From Paenibacillus mesophilus (GTDB taxonomy: Bacteria > Bacillota > Bacilli > Paenibacillales > NBRC-103111): 64,000 nt of DNA. How positions within the stretch are numbered: the first letter of the stretch is position 1; each line of letters starts with the position of its first letter. The stretch covers positions 19,158-83,157 of the forward strand of contig NZ_VCRA01000029.1 in assembly GCF_005938385.1 (NCBI RefSeq), given 5' to 3'. The position numbers and the translations under genes were made by a program. Shown here piece after piece: positions 26,012-35,071 of the stretch. The notes beneath the pieces are model-generated. The model was not told where the DNA came from. It made no database searches and saw only the letters and a program-made list of their open reading frames with translations.

Positions 26012-26055
26012 AATGAAGAAAAAAGAGGTACTCCTGCATGCGCAGAGTGCCTCTT
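26012..26055 (-). terminator. Terminator of the ferredoxin-NADP reductase gene
   Basis: On the minus strand AAGAGGCACTCTGC pairs with GCAGGAGTACCTCTT (one bulge, one G-U pair), and a TTTTTTCTTC tail follows. Confidence 0.8.
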
Positions 26056-26069
26056 CTTGCCGCTGCCTA

Positions 26070-27071
26070 TTAAAACTTCATGTTGCTGCTGTGTCCCGGG
26101 GAAAGCTTCGCATCCGGATCGATGTACACCTTCGCATTGTTGATGGCGGTCGGAGCTTCTCCGAAGCCGACGGCGATCAGCTTCAGCTTGCCCGGATAAG
26201 TCGTAATGTCGCCCGCCGCGAAAATGCCCGGAATCGAAGTTTCTTGCCGGGAGTCGACTATGATCGAGCCGCTGTCGATCTCGAGGCCCCATTCGGCGAT
26301 CGGGCCGATCGAGGAGACGAAGCCGAAGTTGACGATAACGGCATCCACCGGCACCTCTTCGGACACGCCGGACTTGATATCCTTGATCGTAACCGATTCG
26401 ATGCGATCCGTTCCGTTCAGCTTCTCGATTTCTTTCGGCGTAACGACATTCACTTTCGATTTCATCAGAAGCTCGACGCTATGCTCGTGGGCGCGGAATT
26501 TGTCCCGGCGGTGAATGAGCGTCACTTGCTCGGCGATCGGCTCGAGCATAAGCGCCCAGTCGACCGCAGAGTCGCCGCCGCCGCTGATCAGCACCTTTTG
26601 TCCGGCGAACTTGTTCAGATCGCTGACGAAGTAGTGTAAATTTTTCTTCTCGAACTTCGCCGCTTCGGGCAGCTCCAGCTTGCGGGGCTCGAACGCTCCG
26701 ACACCTGCCGTAATGATGACGGCTTTGGACTGATGAACGCCCGCATCCGTTTCCACCTCGAACAGCCGCTCGTCCTTCTTCGTCACTTTCAATACTTTTT
26801 CTTCAAGCCGTACGTCGACCGGGAAAAGGCTCATTTGCTCGTTCAAACGGTTGACAAGCTCCTGCGCTGTTACTTTCGGAAAGCCGGCTACGTCGTAAAT
26901 ATATTTTTCAGGATATAGCGCTGCAAGCTGTCCGCCCAATTGCGGCATGCTCTCGATGATTTTTACGGAAGCTTGGCGCATTCCTGCGTAAAACGCCGCA
27001 AACATCCCGGCAGGACCTCCGCCGATGATGATGATGTCCGTCAAGTCTTGATTGTGCTCGCTCACTGACAC
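26070..27071 (-). CDS. yumC: Ferredoxin/flavodoxin-NADP+ reductase, type 2 (YumC-like)
   Basis: The 333-residue flavoprotein has the fold of thioredoxin reductase, with FAD motif IIIIGGGPAGMFAAFYAG and NADP motif ISGGGDSAVDWAL, but lacks the redox CxxC, as in the bacterial FNR2/YumC family. The late GDITTYPGKLKL motif binds FAD. It transfers electrons between NADPH and ferredoxin or flavodoxin. The GTG at 27071 is chosen because GGAGG lies 11 bases upstream; the TTG at 27089 abuts that site. It is divergent from an NDH-2 gene, an arrangement close to the Bacillus yumB-yumC pair. Confidence 0.9.
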   Translation of the reverse strand: MSVSEHNQDLTDIIIIGGGPAGMFAAFYAGMRQASVKIIESMPQLGGQLAALYPEKYIYDVAGFPKVTAQELVNRLNEQMSLFPVDVRLEEKVLKVTKKDERLFEVETDAGVHQSKAVIITAGVGAFEPRKLELPEAAKFEKKNLHYFVSDLNKFAGQKVLISGGGDSAVDWALMLEPIAEQVTLIHRRDKFRAHEHSVELLMKSKVNVVTPKEIEKLNGTDRIESVTIKDIKSGVSEEVPVDAVIVNFGFVSSIGPIAEWGLEIDSGSIIVDSRQETSIPGIFAAGDITTYPGKLKLIAVGFGEAPTAINNAKVYIDPDAKLSPGHSSNMKF

Positions 27072-27262
27072 GAAAAAAGACACCTCCAACTCGATTTTTC
27101 ACACCCTACTATTATAAACGTCTGCATATGCGAAGAAAAGCGGATTTGTCACATATTACGACAAAATTTAGACAGTTTGTCGCTTGATATTTTGAATGGG
27201 AAGATATATGATTGCGGACATATAGAGAAGCATAACAAACATGGATATGGATGGGATACGAG

Positions 27263-28453
27263 ATGAGTACAGTTCCAAGAATCGTCATTTTGGGCGCCGG
27301 TTACGGAGGCGTACTGACCGCTCTTAGACTGCAGAAGGAACTTAATTATAATGAAGCGAACGTCACGCTCGTGAACAAGCACGACTATCATTATATAACG
27401 ACCCACCTGCACATGCCGGCAGCCGGAACGGACGATCCGGAGAATGCGCGCGTCAATATATCCAAGCTGATCGACGAATTCAAGATCGATTTCGTCAAAT
27501 CGACGGTCGTCCAAATCAAGCCGACGGAAAAGAAAGTCATTCTCGAGGACGGAACTTTATCTTACGATTATTTGGTTATCGGACTCGGCGGAGAGTCGGA
27601 AACGTTCGGCATCCCCGGGCTTCAAGAATATGCGCTGAACATCCGCAGCATCAACAGCGTCCGCTTGATCCGCGAGCATATCGAATATCAGTTCGCCAAG
27701 TTCAAGCGGGAGCCGGAGCGGAAAGATTACTTGACCTTCGTGGTCGGAGGCGCCGGCTTTACGGGCATCGAATTCATCGGCGAGTTGGCCGACCGCATTC
27801 CGAAGCTGTGCAAGCAATTCGACGTCGATCCGTCGTTTGTGAAAATATACAATATCGAAGCGGCTCCGACCGCTTTGCCCGGCTTCGATCCGGAGCTTGT
27901 CGAGTACGCCATGCAGGTGCTCACGAACAAAGGCGTCACGTTCAAAATCGCTACGGCGATCAAGGAATGCAAGCCGGACGGCGTCGTGCTGGCAACCGGG
28001 GAGACGATCAAATCGTCGACCGTTATATGGACAGGCGGTATCCGCGGCAACCGTCTCGTGGAGCAAGCCGGCTTCGAGGCGATGCGCGGCCGGGTGAAAG
28101 TCGATCCTTATTTGCGGACGACGCAAAACGAAAATGTATACATCATCGGGGACTGCTCCCTTATGTTCAACGATCAAGGCAAGCCTTATCCGCCGACGGC
28201 CCAGATCGCCATGCAGCAGGGCGTTACATGTGCCTATAATCTGGTTGCGGCAATCCGCAACCAGCCGATGCGCGAATTCAAGTTCGACAACAAAGGGGTC
28301 GTCGCTTCCCTCGGCAAAGGCGAGGCGATCGGCATCGTGTTCGGCAAGAAGATGAAGGGCGGCCTGGCCGCATTCATGAAGAAGCTGATCGATTTGCGCT
28401 ACTTGTTCATTATCGGCGGCATTATGCTTGTGCTGAGAAAAGGGAAATTTTAG
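27263..28453 (+). CDS. Type II NADH dehydrogenase (NDH-2, YumB-like)
   Basis: The 396-residue protein has two dinucleotide folds, IVILGAGYGGVLTAL at the N-terminus and VVGGAGFTGIEFIGEL in the middle, and the conserved AQIAMQQG quinone-site motif near residue 315. A C-terminal hydrophobic stretch (LRYLFIIGGIMLVL) anchors it to the membrane. It oxidises NADH and reduces menaquinone without proton pumping. ATG 27263 is preferred, although the ribosome site is weak; an in-frame ATG at 27251 is possible. A small protein gene follows after 39 bases. Confidence 0.9.
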   Translation: MSTVPRIVILGAGYGGVLTALRLQKELNYNEANVTLVNKHDYHYITTHLHMPAAGTDDPENARVNISKLIDEFKIDFVKSTVVQIKPTEKKVILEDGTLSYDYLVIGLGGESETFGIPGLQEYALNIRSINSVRLIREHIEYQFAKFKREPERKDYLTFVVGGAGFTGIEFIGELADRIPKLCKQFDVDPSFVKIYNIEAAPTALPGFDPELVEYAMQVLTNKGVTFKIATAIKECKPDGVVLATGETIKSSTVIWTGGIRGNRLVEQAGFEAMRGRVKVDPYLRTTQNENVYIIGDCSLMFNDQGKPYPPTAQIAMQQGVTCAYNLVAAIRNQPMREFKFDNKGVVASLGKGEAIGIVFGKKMKGGLAAFMKKLIDLRYLFIIGGIMLVLRKGKF

Positions 28454-28492
28454 TACATTCGCTTGCCGGCGATTTCAGGAGGCGGTTTATCC

Positions 28493-28747
28493 GTGAGACA
28501 CTGCAGCGTTCAAGTCCGCGGGCTTCTGACCCGCGAGGAGCTGGACCGTTACAACGCCTTGATGGAAGTAGGTTCGTTCCTTGAATCGCAGAGCCGGTAC
28601 GATTTGGCGTATACGGTGCAGAAGGAAGTCGACCTGCTCATTATGCCGGCTATCGAACGGTTGAAAGAAAAAAGCCGTGCCCGCGATCGTGCTGACGAGG
28701 AATATTTGCGCGGACTCGCTTCGGATGATGATGAGGATGACGATTGA
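28493..28747 (+). CDS. Small protein of unknown function downstream of NDH-2 (84 aa)
   Basis: GTG at 28493 is preceded by AGGAGG. The product is mostly helical (LLTREELDRYNALMEVGSFL) and ends in an acidic DDDEDDD tail. No family is recognised. The short gap after NDH-2 and the terminator following it suggest it is the last gene of that unit. Confidence 0.65.
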   Translation: MRHCSVQVRGLLTREELDRYNALMEVGSFLESQSRYDLAYTVQKEVDLLIMPAIERLKEKSRARDRADEEYLRGLASDDDEDDD

Positions 28748-28772
28748 AAGCCGCATGACGGGCGGCAAAGGG

Positions 28773-28806
28773 AACTGTCGGGTTATTAATCCGGCGGTTT
28801 TTTTGT
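28773..28806 (+). terminator. Terminator of the NDH-2 unit
   Basis: AACTGTCGG 28773-28781 pairs, with two G-U pairs, with CCGGCGGTT 28791-28799, followed by a T run. Confidence 0.65.
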
Positions 28807-28808
28807 TG

Positions 28809-28855
28809 TTGACAGAAAGGAGAACTCCGATTACATTGAGGTTATCGGTAACCTC
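28809..28855 (+). promoter_or_regulatory. Promoter and palindromic operator of the fucosidase operon
   Basis: TTGACA (28809-28814), a 17-base spacer and TACATT (28832-28837) form a sigma-A-type promoter. Immediately downstream GAGGTTA-TCGG-TAACCTC (28838-28855) is a perfect palindrome covering the likely transcription start, a good position for a repressor. Confidence 0.6.
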
Positions 28856-28878
28856 GAACAAATTGGAGGCGAATCATC

Positions 28879-31182
28879 TTGAGCCATAATGGAAATACGA
28901 AGCTTGGCTTTACACAGCCGGCCAAAAGCTGGGTTCAGGCGCTCCCGGTCGGCAACGGCCGGTTGGGCGGAATGGTGTTCGGCGGTACCGCCGAGGAGCG
29001 GATCCAGATGAACGAGGATTCGATCTGGTACGGGGGGCCAAGGGTTCGCGATAACCCGGAAGCGCTGCATAATCTCGCCGACATTCGCCGGCTGCTGTTC
29101 GAAGGGAAGCCTCAGGAGGCGGAGCGGCTTGCCCGCATGGCCATGACATCAACGCCGCAATATTTCGGTCCGTACCAGCCTCTCGGGGACTTGAAGCTCA
29201 AGTTTGAAGGAATCCGGGGAGGCGCGGACGATTATTCGCGGGAGCTTGATCTGGAGACGGGGCTCGCGACCGTAACGTACACTTCCTCGGGAACCGCTTA
29301 CCGCCGGGAGCTGTTTGCAAGCGCCGACGATCAGGCGATCGTTATGCGATTGACCGCCGACAAGCCGGGAAGCTTGACGTTCAGCGCGCAGCTGACCCGC
29401 CGTCCGTTCGAGGGGGACATGGAGAGCCTGGGCGGCAATTCGGTTGCGATGAGCGGAAGATGCGGCGCCGACGGGGTATTGTATTGTGCGGTGCTGAGAG
29501 CCGACGCCGAAGGCGGGCGCGTAAGCACGATCGGCAACTACATCTCCGTGGAAGGTGCGGATGCGGTTACGCTGATCGTGACCGCTCAAACGTCGTTTCG
29601 GCACGGCGATCCGCGGCGCGTATGTCTGGAGCAGGCCGATGCCGCCGCGCTGCAGGGATACCCTGCTTTGCGCGAGCGCCACATTGCTGCGCACCGGGCG
29701 ATCTTCAACAGAGTGTCGCTTGAGTTGGGCAGCCCGGATTCCGGCCGGGAAGCGATAGAAGCAATGCCGACCGATGTTCGGCTGAAACGGGTGCGCGATG
29801 GGCAACGCGACATCGGACTGGAAGCGCTGTTTTTCCAATATGGCCGGTATTTGCTCATGTCCAGCTCCAGACCCGGCAGTTTGCCGGCGAACTTGCAGGG
29901 GATATGGAGCGACAGCCATACGCCGCCTTGGGAAGCGGACTACCATATCAACATCAACCTGCAGATGAATTATTGGCCGGCCGAAGTCGCCAACCTCGCC
30001 GAATGCCATGAGCCGCTGTTCGATCTGCTGGACCGGCTCCGGGTGAACGGCCGGCGCACGGCGAAGACGGTTTACGGCGCAGGAGGCTTCGTCGCCCATC
30101 ACGCAACCGATCTGTGGGCGGATACCGCCATCCAAGGCGCTTATGTGCCGGCCGTATTTTGGCCGACCGGAGGGGCTTGGCTCGCCCTTCATCTATGGGA
30201 GCATTACAAGTACGGCTTATCGGACAGCTTCTTGGCGGAACGGGCTTATCCCGTCATGAAGGAAGCGGCGCAGTTTTTTCTCGATTTTCTCGTCACGGAC
30301 GGTCAGGGGCGGCTCGTTACGGCTCCCTCCTTGTCCCCGGAGAACACGTACGCGCTGCCGAATGGCAATACCGGATGCTTGTGCGTCGGTCCGTCGATGG
30401 ATACCCAGATCGTTTACGCTTTGTTCAGCGGTTGTGTCGAGGCGTCCGTCAGACTCGGAATCGACGGCGATTTCCGCGACGAACTGGAGCAGGCGCTCGT
30501 CAAGCTTCCGGAGCCGTCGATCGGAAAGCACGGGCAGCTGATGGAATGGGCTGTCGATTACGACGAGCCCGAGCCGGGGCATCGGCATATTTCCCACTTG
30601 TTCGCGCTGCATCCGGGGGAGCAAATTACGGTTCGCGGCACGCCCGAGCTGGCCCGCGCCGCCCGGGTCACGCTGGAGCGCCGGCTTGCCAACGGTGGCG
30701 GGCATACGGGCTGGAGCCGGGCATGGATTATTAACTTCTGGGCCCGTCTCGAGGACGCCGAGCGCGCCTACGACAATTTGGCGGCGCTGCTGAGCCATTC
30801 GGTCCACCCGAATTTATTCGGCGACCATCCCCCGTTCCAGATCGACGCCAACTTCGGGGGCGCGGCAGCTATCGCGGAGATGCTGCTGCAGTCGCACGGC
30901 GGCGAGCTGAGGCTGCTCCCGGCACTGCCGCAAGCGTGGCCGAGCGGTAAGGTTACCGGCTTAAGAGCGAGAGGCGGCTTCGAGGTCGACATCGAATGGT
31001 CGGACGGGAAGCTGACAGCCGCTGTCATCCGCTCGATGCATGGCGGCGTATGCGCCGTACGGACGGATATTGCGCTTTCGGTCAGCGTGGAGGAGACCCC
31101 GGGCAATGAAATAATTCGGGGGGAAGGACTGCTTCGTTTTGATACGAAGGCCGGTCTGGCGTATCGGATCGGCAGCGTGTAA
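28879..31182 (+). CDS. Alpha-L-fucosidase-type glycoside hydrolase, family GH95
   Basis: The 767-residue length and motif order fit GH95, inverting (mostly 1,2-) alpha-L-fucosidases or related alpha-L-galactosidases. The N-terminal domain carries ALPVGNGRLGGMVFGG and NEDSIWYGGP. The (alpha/alpha)6 barrel carries INLQMNYW with Asn358, Asn360 and Asn364, the acidic cluster DEPEPGHRH with Glu563/Glu565, and HTGWSRAW. There is no signal peptide, so it acts in the cytoplasm on imported oligosaccharides. The TTG start follows GGAGG by 9 bases. It forms an operon with a GH29 fucosidase 29 bases downstream. Confidence 0.92.
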   Translation: MSHNGNTKLGFTQPAKSWVQALPVGNGRLGGMVFGGTAEERIQMNEDSIWYGGPRVRDNPEALHNLADIRRLLFEGKPQEAERLARMAMTSTPQYFGPYQPLGDLKLKFEGIRGGADDYSRELDLETGLATVTYTSSGTAYRRELFASADDQAIVMRLTADKPGSLTFSAQLTRRPFEGDMESLGGNSVAMSGRCGADGVLYCAVLRADAEGGRVSTIGNYISVEGADAVTLIVTAQTSFRHGDPRRVCLEQADAAALQGYPALRERHIAAHRAIFNRVSLELGSPDSGREAIEAMPTDVRLKRVRDGQRDIGLEALFFQYGRYLLMSSSRPGSLPANLQGIWSDSHTPPWEADYHININLQMNYWPAEVANLAECHEPLFDLLDRLRVNGRRTAKTVYGAGGFVAHHATDLWADTAIQGAYVPAVFWPTGGAWLALHLWEHYKYGLSDSFLAERAYPVMKEAAQFFLDFLVTDGQGRLVTAPSLSPENTYALPNGNTGCLCVGPSMDTQIVYALFSGCVEASVRLGIDGDFRDELEQALVKLPEPSIGKHGQLMEWAVDYDEPEPGHRHISHLFALHPGEQITVRGTPELARAARVTLERRLANGGGHTGWSRAWIINFWARLEDAERAYDNLAALLSHSVHPNLFGDHPPFQIDANFGGAAAIAEMLLQSHGGELRLLPALPQAWPSGKVTGLRARGGFEVDIEWSDGKLTAAVIRSMHGGVCAVRTDIALSVSVEETPGNEIIRGEGLLRFDTKAGLAYRIGSV

Positions 31183-31211
31183 ACATTTTGGATAGAAGGA
31201 GGGGATTCGGG

Positions 31212-32477
31212 ATGACTGTTCTGCAGCGCATCAAGCCGACCGCCCGGCAGCTCGCCTTTCAGGAATGGGAGTTCGGATTGTTTTTGCATTTCGGGCTTCG
31301 CACGTTTTATGAAGGATACGTCGATTTCGATAAACGCCCGATGTCGCCTTCCGCATTCCATCCGGTAGGGCTGGACTGCGAGCAATGGATTCGGACCGCC
31401 AAGGAAGCGGGAATGAATTATGCGGTGCTGACCGCCAAGCACCATGACGGATTTTCCAATTGGCCGACGAAATATTCGACGTTTTCCGTCTCCGCGTCCC
31501 CTTGGAAGGACGGCAAAGGCGACGTAGTGAAAGAGTTTGTGGAGGCGTGCCGCAAGTACGGGGTCAAGCCGGGAATTTACTATTCGCCTTACGACGGCTC
31601 CGCCGATTTTTACAACCAGGATGCCAAGGCGTATGACGACTATTTCGTAGGTCAAATTACCGAGCTGCTGACCGGATATGGGGACATTGACGTGTTATGG
31701 TTTGACGGGTGCGGCTCCGAGAGCCACCAGTACGACTGGCCGCGTATTATCGGGGAAATTCGCCGGCTGCAGCCGAACCTATTGATTTTCAATATGGGCG
31801 ATCCCGATTTCCGCTGGATCGGCAACGAAGACGGCATCGCGCCGATTCCGTGCTGGAACGTGGTCGACTCGACCGATTTCTCGATTATGACCGACGACAA
31901 GGAGAAGCTGAAGGAACGGCTTTGGCTTCCCGCCGAATGTGACGTACAGCTGCGCTCCAACTGGTTTTACAGCGACAACGACGCGCATACGCTCAAAAGC
32001 TTGGAGGAGCTGATAGGGCTGTATGCGCTCTCGGTCGGCCGCGGGGCCAACCTGCTGCTGAATATCGGACCGGACCGCGACGGGCGGCTTCCGGATATCG
32101 ATGCGGAGCGGCTGCTCGAATTCGGCGCGGAAATACGCCGGCGTTACGGCCGGCCGCTGGCGACGATTGCCGATTTCGAATTGCGTGACGGCAAGTGGGT
32201 GTGTGACACGAAAGAAGCGCAATTGATCGACCACGTCGTGCTCGGCGAGGACTTGACGGAAGGCGAAAGCGTCAAGCGTTTCGCCATCTCGATCATAACC
32301 GCCAAATCCCGCCGTCCGTTCCGGGTATACGAAGGCCGCAACATCGGGCACAAGGCGATCGTCCGGCTGCCGGCGGTCAAAGTGCGGGGAGTCGTTCTCG
32401 ACATTTTGGAGAGCGACGGCGAGCCCGTGATCCGGAGCTTGTCGCTTCATTATACGGGTGAGTCGGGAGCGAAATAG
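31212..32477 (+). CDS. Alpha-L-fucosidase, family GH29
   Basis: The 421-residue enzyme has the GH29 barrel motifs EFGLFLHFGLRTFYEG, AKHHDGF, GIYYSPYD and DVLWFDG, the last giving nucleophile Asp165. It retains configuration and usually cleaves 1,3/1,4/1,6-linked fucose, complementing the GH95 enzyme. No signal peptide is seen. The ATG at 31212 has GGAGGGG upstream; a start at 31188 lacks one. It ends before a strong bidirectional terminator shared with the convergent AraC gene. Confidence 0.92.
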   Translation: MTVLQRIKPTARQLAFQEWEFGLFLHFGLRTFYEGYVDFDKRPMSPSAFHPVGLDCEQWIRTAKEAGMNYAVLTAKHHDGFSNWPTKYSTFSVSASPWKDGKGDVVKEFVEACRKYGVKPGIYYSPYDGSADFYNQDAKAYDDYFVGQITELLTGYGDIDVLWFDGCGSESHQYDWPRIIGEIRRLQPNLLIFNMGDPDFRWIGNEDGIAPIPCWNVVDSTDFSIMTDDKEKLKERLWLPAECDVQLRSNWFYSDNDAHTLKSLEELIGLYALSVGRGANLLLNIGPDRDGRLPDIDAERLLEFGAEIRRRYGRPLATIADFELRDGKWVCDTKEAQLIDHVVLGEDLTEGESVKRFAISIITAKSRRPFRVYEGRNIGHKAIVRLPAVKVRGVVLDILESDGEPVIRSLSLHYTGESGAK

Positions 32478-32509
32478 GATGGGTGTGGCAAGCGACGAAT
32501 AAGAGTTGC

Positions 32510-32546
32510 AAAAACCGATCTGCGAATGACCGCAGATCGGTTTTTT
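32510..32546. terminator. Bidirectional terminator
   Basis: AACCGATCTGCG 32513-32524 pairs perfectly with CGCAGATCGGTT 32531-32542 over an AATGAC loop, with A and T runs on either side. It serves both the fucosidase operon and the AraC gene. Confidence 0.92.
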
Positions 32547-32550
32547 GCCG

Positions 32551-33435
32551 TTATTCGGCATCCGGCTGCCGCCCGCTCATTTTTTTCCGGTATGCCGAGG
32601 GGGAGACGCCTTTCAAATGATTGAACACGCGCGAGAAGCTGGCAAACGAACGGAAGCCGACTTCCAGCGCGATGTCCGTAATCGCCATATCGCTGGACTT
32701 GAGCAGGCTGCACGCCTGACGGATTCTCAGCTCGTGGATGAAGTCGATGAAGCTCGTCCCGAGATGACGCTTCAGCAGCTTGCTCAAATTCGGCACGCTG
32801 AAATGAAACCGGTTCGCGAGGTCGGCGAGCGTCAACGATTCCTGGTAGCGCTGATGAATATAATGAACGATTTCCCAAATCGTGGAGCTATCCGGTTCCC
32901 GCCTCGATGCCGCATATAACGATCGCTCCTGCTGATTGCGGACCCGGTCGAACCGGGCTAGCGCCTCGAACAGCATGGACGTCAATATAAGCTGCCTCCA
33001 TTGCTCGTCCCGGCTATATTCCAACTGCATCCGATCGAACAGGGACAGCATCTCCCGGTATTGCTCGGGACTGACCTGGACAAAAGGGGCCGGCTCCGCT
33101 TCATCTTCGTGCAGCAAGCCGTGTCCGAGCTCGCGGTCCGGTGCGTTCAGCAGCAGCCCCATGTCGAAATTGCATACGTAAAGCAGCAGCTGGCAGCCCG
33201 GGTCCGCATGAATTTCGTGAATCTGATAGGGGAGCAGGAACGTCATCGTTCCCGGTTCCAGCGTATGCGACACTCCGTTGACGATCTCGGTTCCGCGTCC
33301 TTCGACGACGAGACAGAGCTCCAGAAAGTCATGCCGGTGAGGCGGCACGTTGTTGTTCACTTTCTTGATGATATAAAATGGGAAGCTGTTTTTGTTCGGA
33401 TAATCCGTAAGCACCGGCGGAATGACGGACGGCAT
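32551..33435 (-). CDS. AraC-family regulator with N-terminal cupin
   Basis: The 294-residue protein has a cupin-like sensor (PPHRHDFLELCLVVEGRG then LEPGTMTFLLPYQIHEI) and a C-terminal AraC double HTH (LTLADLANRFHFSVPNLSKLL and MAITDIALEVGFRSFASFSRVF). ATG 33435 is chosen because an AGGGGGG site lies 5 bases upstream; an earlier ATG at 33462 has none. It lies between the fucosidase operon and two tandem binding proteins. A shared element upstream of the binding-protein unit and the RraA unit is a plausible target. Confidence 0.9.
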   Translation of the reverse strand: MPSVIPPVLTDYPNKNSFPFYIIKKVNNNVPPHRHDFLELCLVVEGRGTEIVNGVSHTLEPGTMTFLLPYQIHEIHADPGCQLLLYVCNFDMGLLLNAPDRELGHGLLHEDEAEPAPFVQVSPEQYREMLSLFDRMQLEYSRDEQWRQLILTSMLFEALARFDRVRNQQERSLYAASRREPDSSTIWEIVHYIHQRYQESLTLADLANRFHFSVPNLSKLLKRHLGTSFIDFIHELRIRQACSLLKSSDMAITDIALEVGFRSFASFSRVFNHLKGVSPSAYRKKMSGRQPDAE

Positions 33436-33489
33436 GACGGCCCCCCTCTGATTTTTACTCATTATATCGAAAATATTGAGAACAATCGA

Positions 33490-33538
33490 GAAAATATGGG
33501 ACGTATTGAAAGAAGCGCGCGGCTATCATAAAGATAGC
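33490..33538 (+). promoter_or_regulatory. Shared promoter element, copy A (binding-protein unit)
   Basis: GAAAATATGGGACG (33490-33503), 17 bases, then GGCTATCATAAAGATAGC (33521-33538). The same layout, with identical spacing, occurs at 38941-38989. Inside, TTGAAA (33506-33511) and TAAAGA (33529-33534) are separated by 17 bases and can be -35 and -10; the GCTAT...ATAGC arms form a small palindrome over the -10. The rest of this 272-base gap holds a cre-like GGTAAGCGCTTTAG at 33553-33566 and no gene. Confidence 0.65.
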
Positions 33539-33707
33539 TCCAATACGAAGCGGGTAAGCGCTTTAGTAAATGCCGGCTTTGCCAAAGCGGCCCGCATGAG
33601 TGGAGCGTGCAGCAACTTGGGTTGCGCTGACGACCTGCTACAGAAAGCGGTAGGTACGCTGCAACAGCACTTGTTTGGACCATCAATCTATAAACGGGGG
33701 ATTTCCA

Positions 33708-35021
33708 GTGAACAAACGTTCCATCCTATTTTTCATGCTCAGCCTGATGGTGACCGCTTCAGCAGGATGCGGCAAAACCGGCAATAGTACCGCCGGGGAC
33801 GGGAAGCCAGCCGCAACCAAAGCAAACGATAAGACGGTGGAGCTCGTCTTTTCCGGCATTCCCCTAACCGAAGAGGAATTCCAGGAGCAATTCGGCAAAC
33901 CGATTCATGACAAGTTCCCGAACATTACTACGAAATTTATCGTGCCGGGTAAAGGCACGGAATTGAAAGATCTGGTTAGCGCGGGAACGACCCTTGACGT
34001 CTATATGACTGCCGCAGTTAATTTGCCGATGTTTCTGGATATGAAGCTTGGTCAAAATTTGAACGAATGGATTAAAAAATACAACTACGATCTGGGCCGG
34101 ATCGAACCGAATGCGGTTCAGGTGATGAAAGATATGACAACGGATCAGATGGTTTTCGGAATTCCTTACCAAAATGCCTCGTTGGGTTACGTCCTTTATT
34201 ACAACAAGGATATATTCGATAAATTCGGAATCCCTTATCCGAAAGACGGCATGACTTGGGACGATACGTACGAATTGGCCAAGAGACTCACTCGGGTTGA
34301 GGGCAGTGTGCAATACAGGGGACTTACCGCCAACTGGTCGAACATATTCGTCATCAATAATCAGCTCAGCTTGCCGGGATTGGATTCTAAGGATAAGGCC
34401 GTCATCAACACGGACAACTGGAAAATGGTTTTTAATAATGTAAAGCGGTTTTATGATATTCCGGGCAATCAGATCAATAAGGACAATATTGCAGATAAGA
34501 TCCAGGAAACCGATTTCATAACAGGAACCGTGGCCATGACGGTGGGCGGGGGGGCTGCTGCCGTTGCGGATAAAAGTACGATCAATTATGATTACGTGTC
34601 GCTCCCCACTTATAAAGAAGCGCCCGGAATGGGAACGAAGTCGTCCGGAAGATATTTATTGCCTACCAGCACGAGCAAGTATAAAGATGAAGTGTTTCAA
34701 ACGATTATGTACTTGACTTCCGACGAATACCAAATGAAGGCTTCCAAAGATGGACGGGCAACCGCATTGCAAAATAAAGACATACAGAAAGCTTACATGC
34801 AAAACAATCCGAAATTAAAGGATAAAAACAATTTTGCATACTTCTATAATAAACCGTCTGCCTCTCCCAAGATGAATCCGGAGCTGTTGAGCATCAATAT
34901 ATACAATTTTCCGGCAGTGGAATTGTCAAATGTTATGTTAGGCCAAGTCGATGTGGCAACCGCCTTGCGAACGGCTGAAGAAAAGCTGGACAAAGCCGTT
35001 GCGGCCAAAAAAAGTCAATAA
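33708..35021 (+). CDS. Extracellular solute-binding lipoprotein, tandem copy 1
   Basis: The 437-residue product has a lipobox ASAGC (Cys21) and the same family signature as the other binding proteins, including YYNKDIFDKFGIPYPKDGMTWD and LLPTSTSKYKDEVF. GTG 33708 follows GGGGG by 7 bases; the longer frame has no site. It is strikingly similar along its whole length to the next gene, so the two arose by tandem duplication. No permease gene follows. Confidence 0.92.
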   Translation: MNKRSILFFMLSLMVTASAGCGKTGNSTAGDGKPAATKANDKTVELVFSGIPLTEEEFQEQFGKPIHDKFPNITTKFIVPGKGTELKDLVSAGTTLDVYMTAAVNLPMFLDMKLGQNLNEWIKKYNYDLGRIEPNAVQVMKDMTTDQMVFGIPYQNASLGYVLYYNKDIFDKFGIPYPKDGMTWDDTYELAKRLTRVEGSVQYRGLTANWSNIFVINNQLSLPGLDSKDKAVINTDNWKMVFNNVKRFYDIPGNQINKDNIADKIQETDFITGTVAMTVGGGAAAVADKSTINYDYVSLPTYKEAPGMGTKSSGRYLLPTSTSKYKDEVFQTIMYLTSDEYQMKASKDGRATALQNKDIQKAYMQNNPKLKDKNNFAYFYNKPSASPKMNPELLSINIYNFPAVELSNVMLGQVDVATALRTAEEKLDKAVAAKKSQ

Positions 35022-35071
35022 ATTCGGTTTCTCGCGATCTCGAATCCAAAGCACAGTATGGGGGCTATTCT

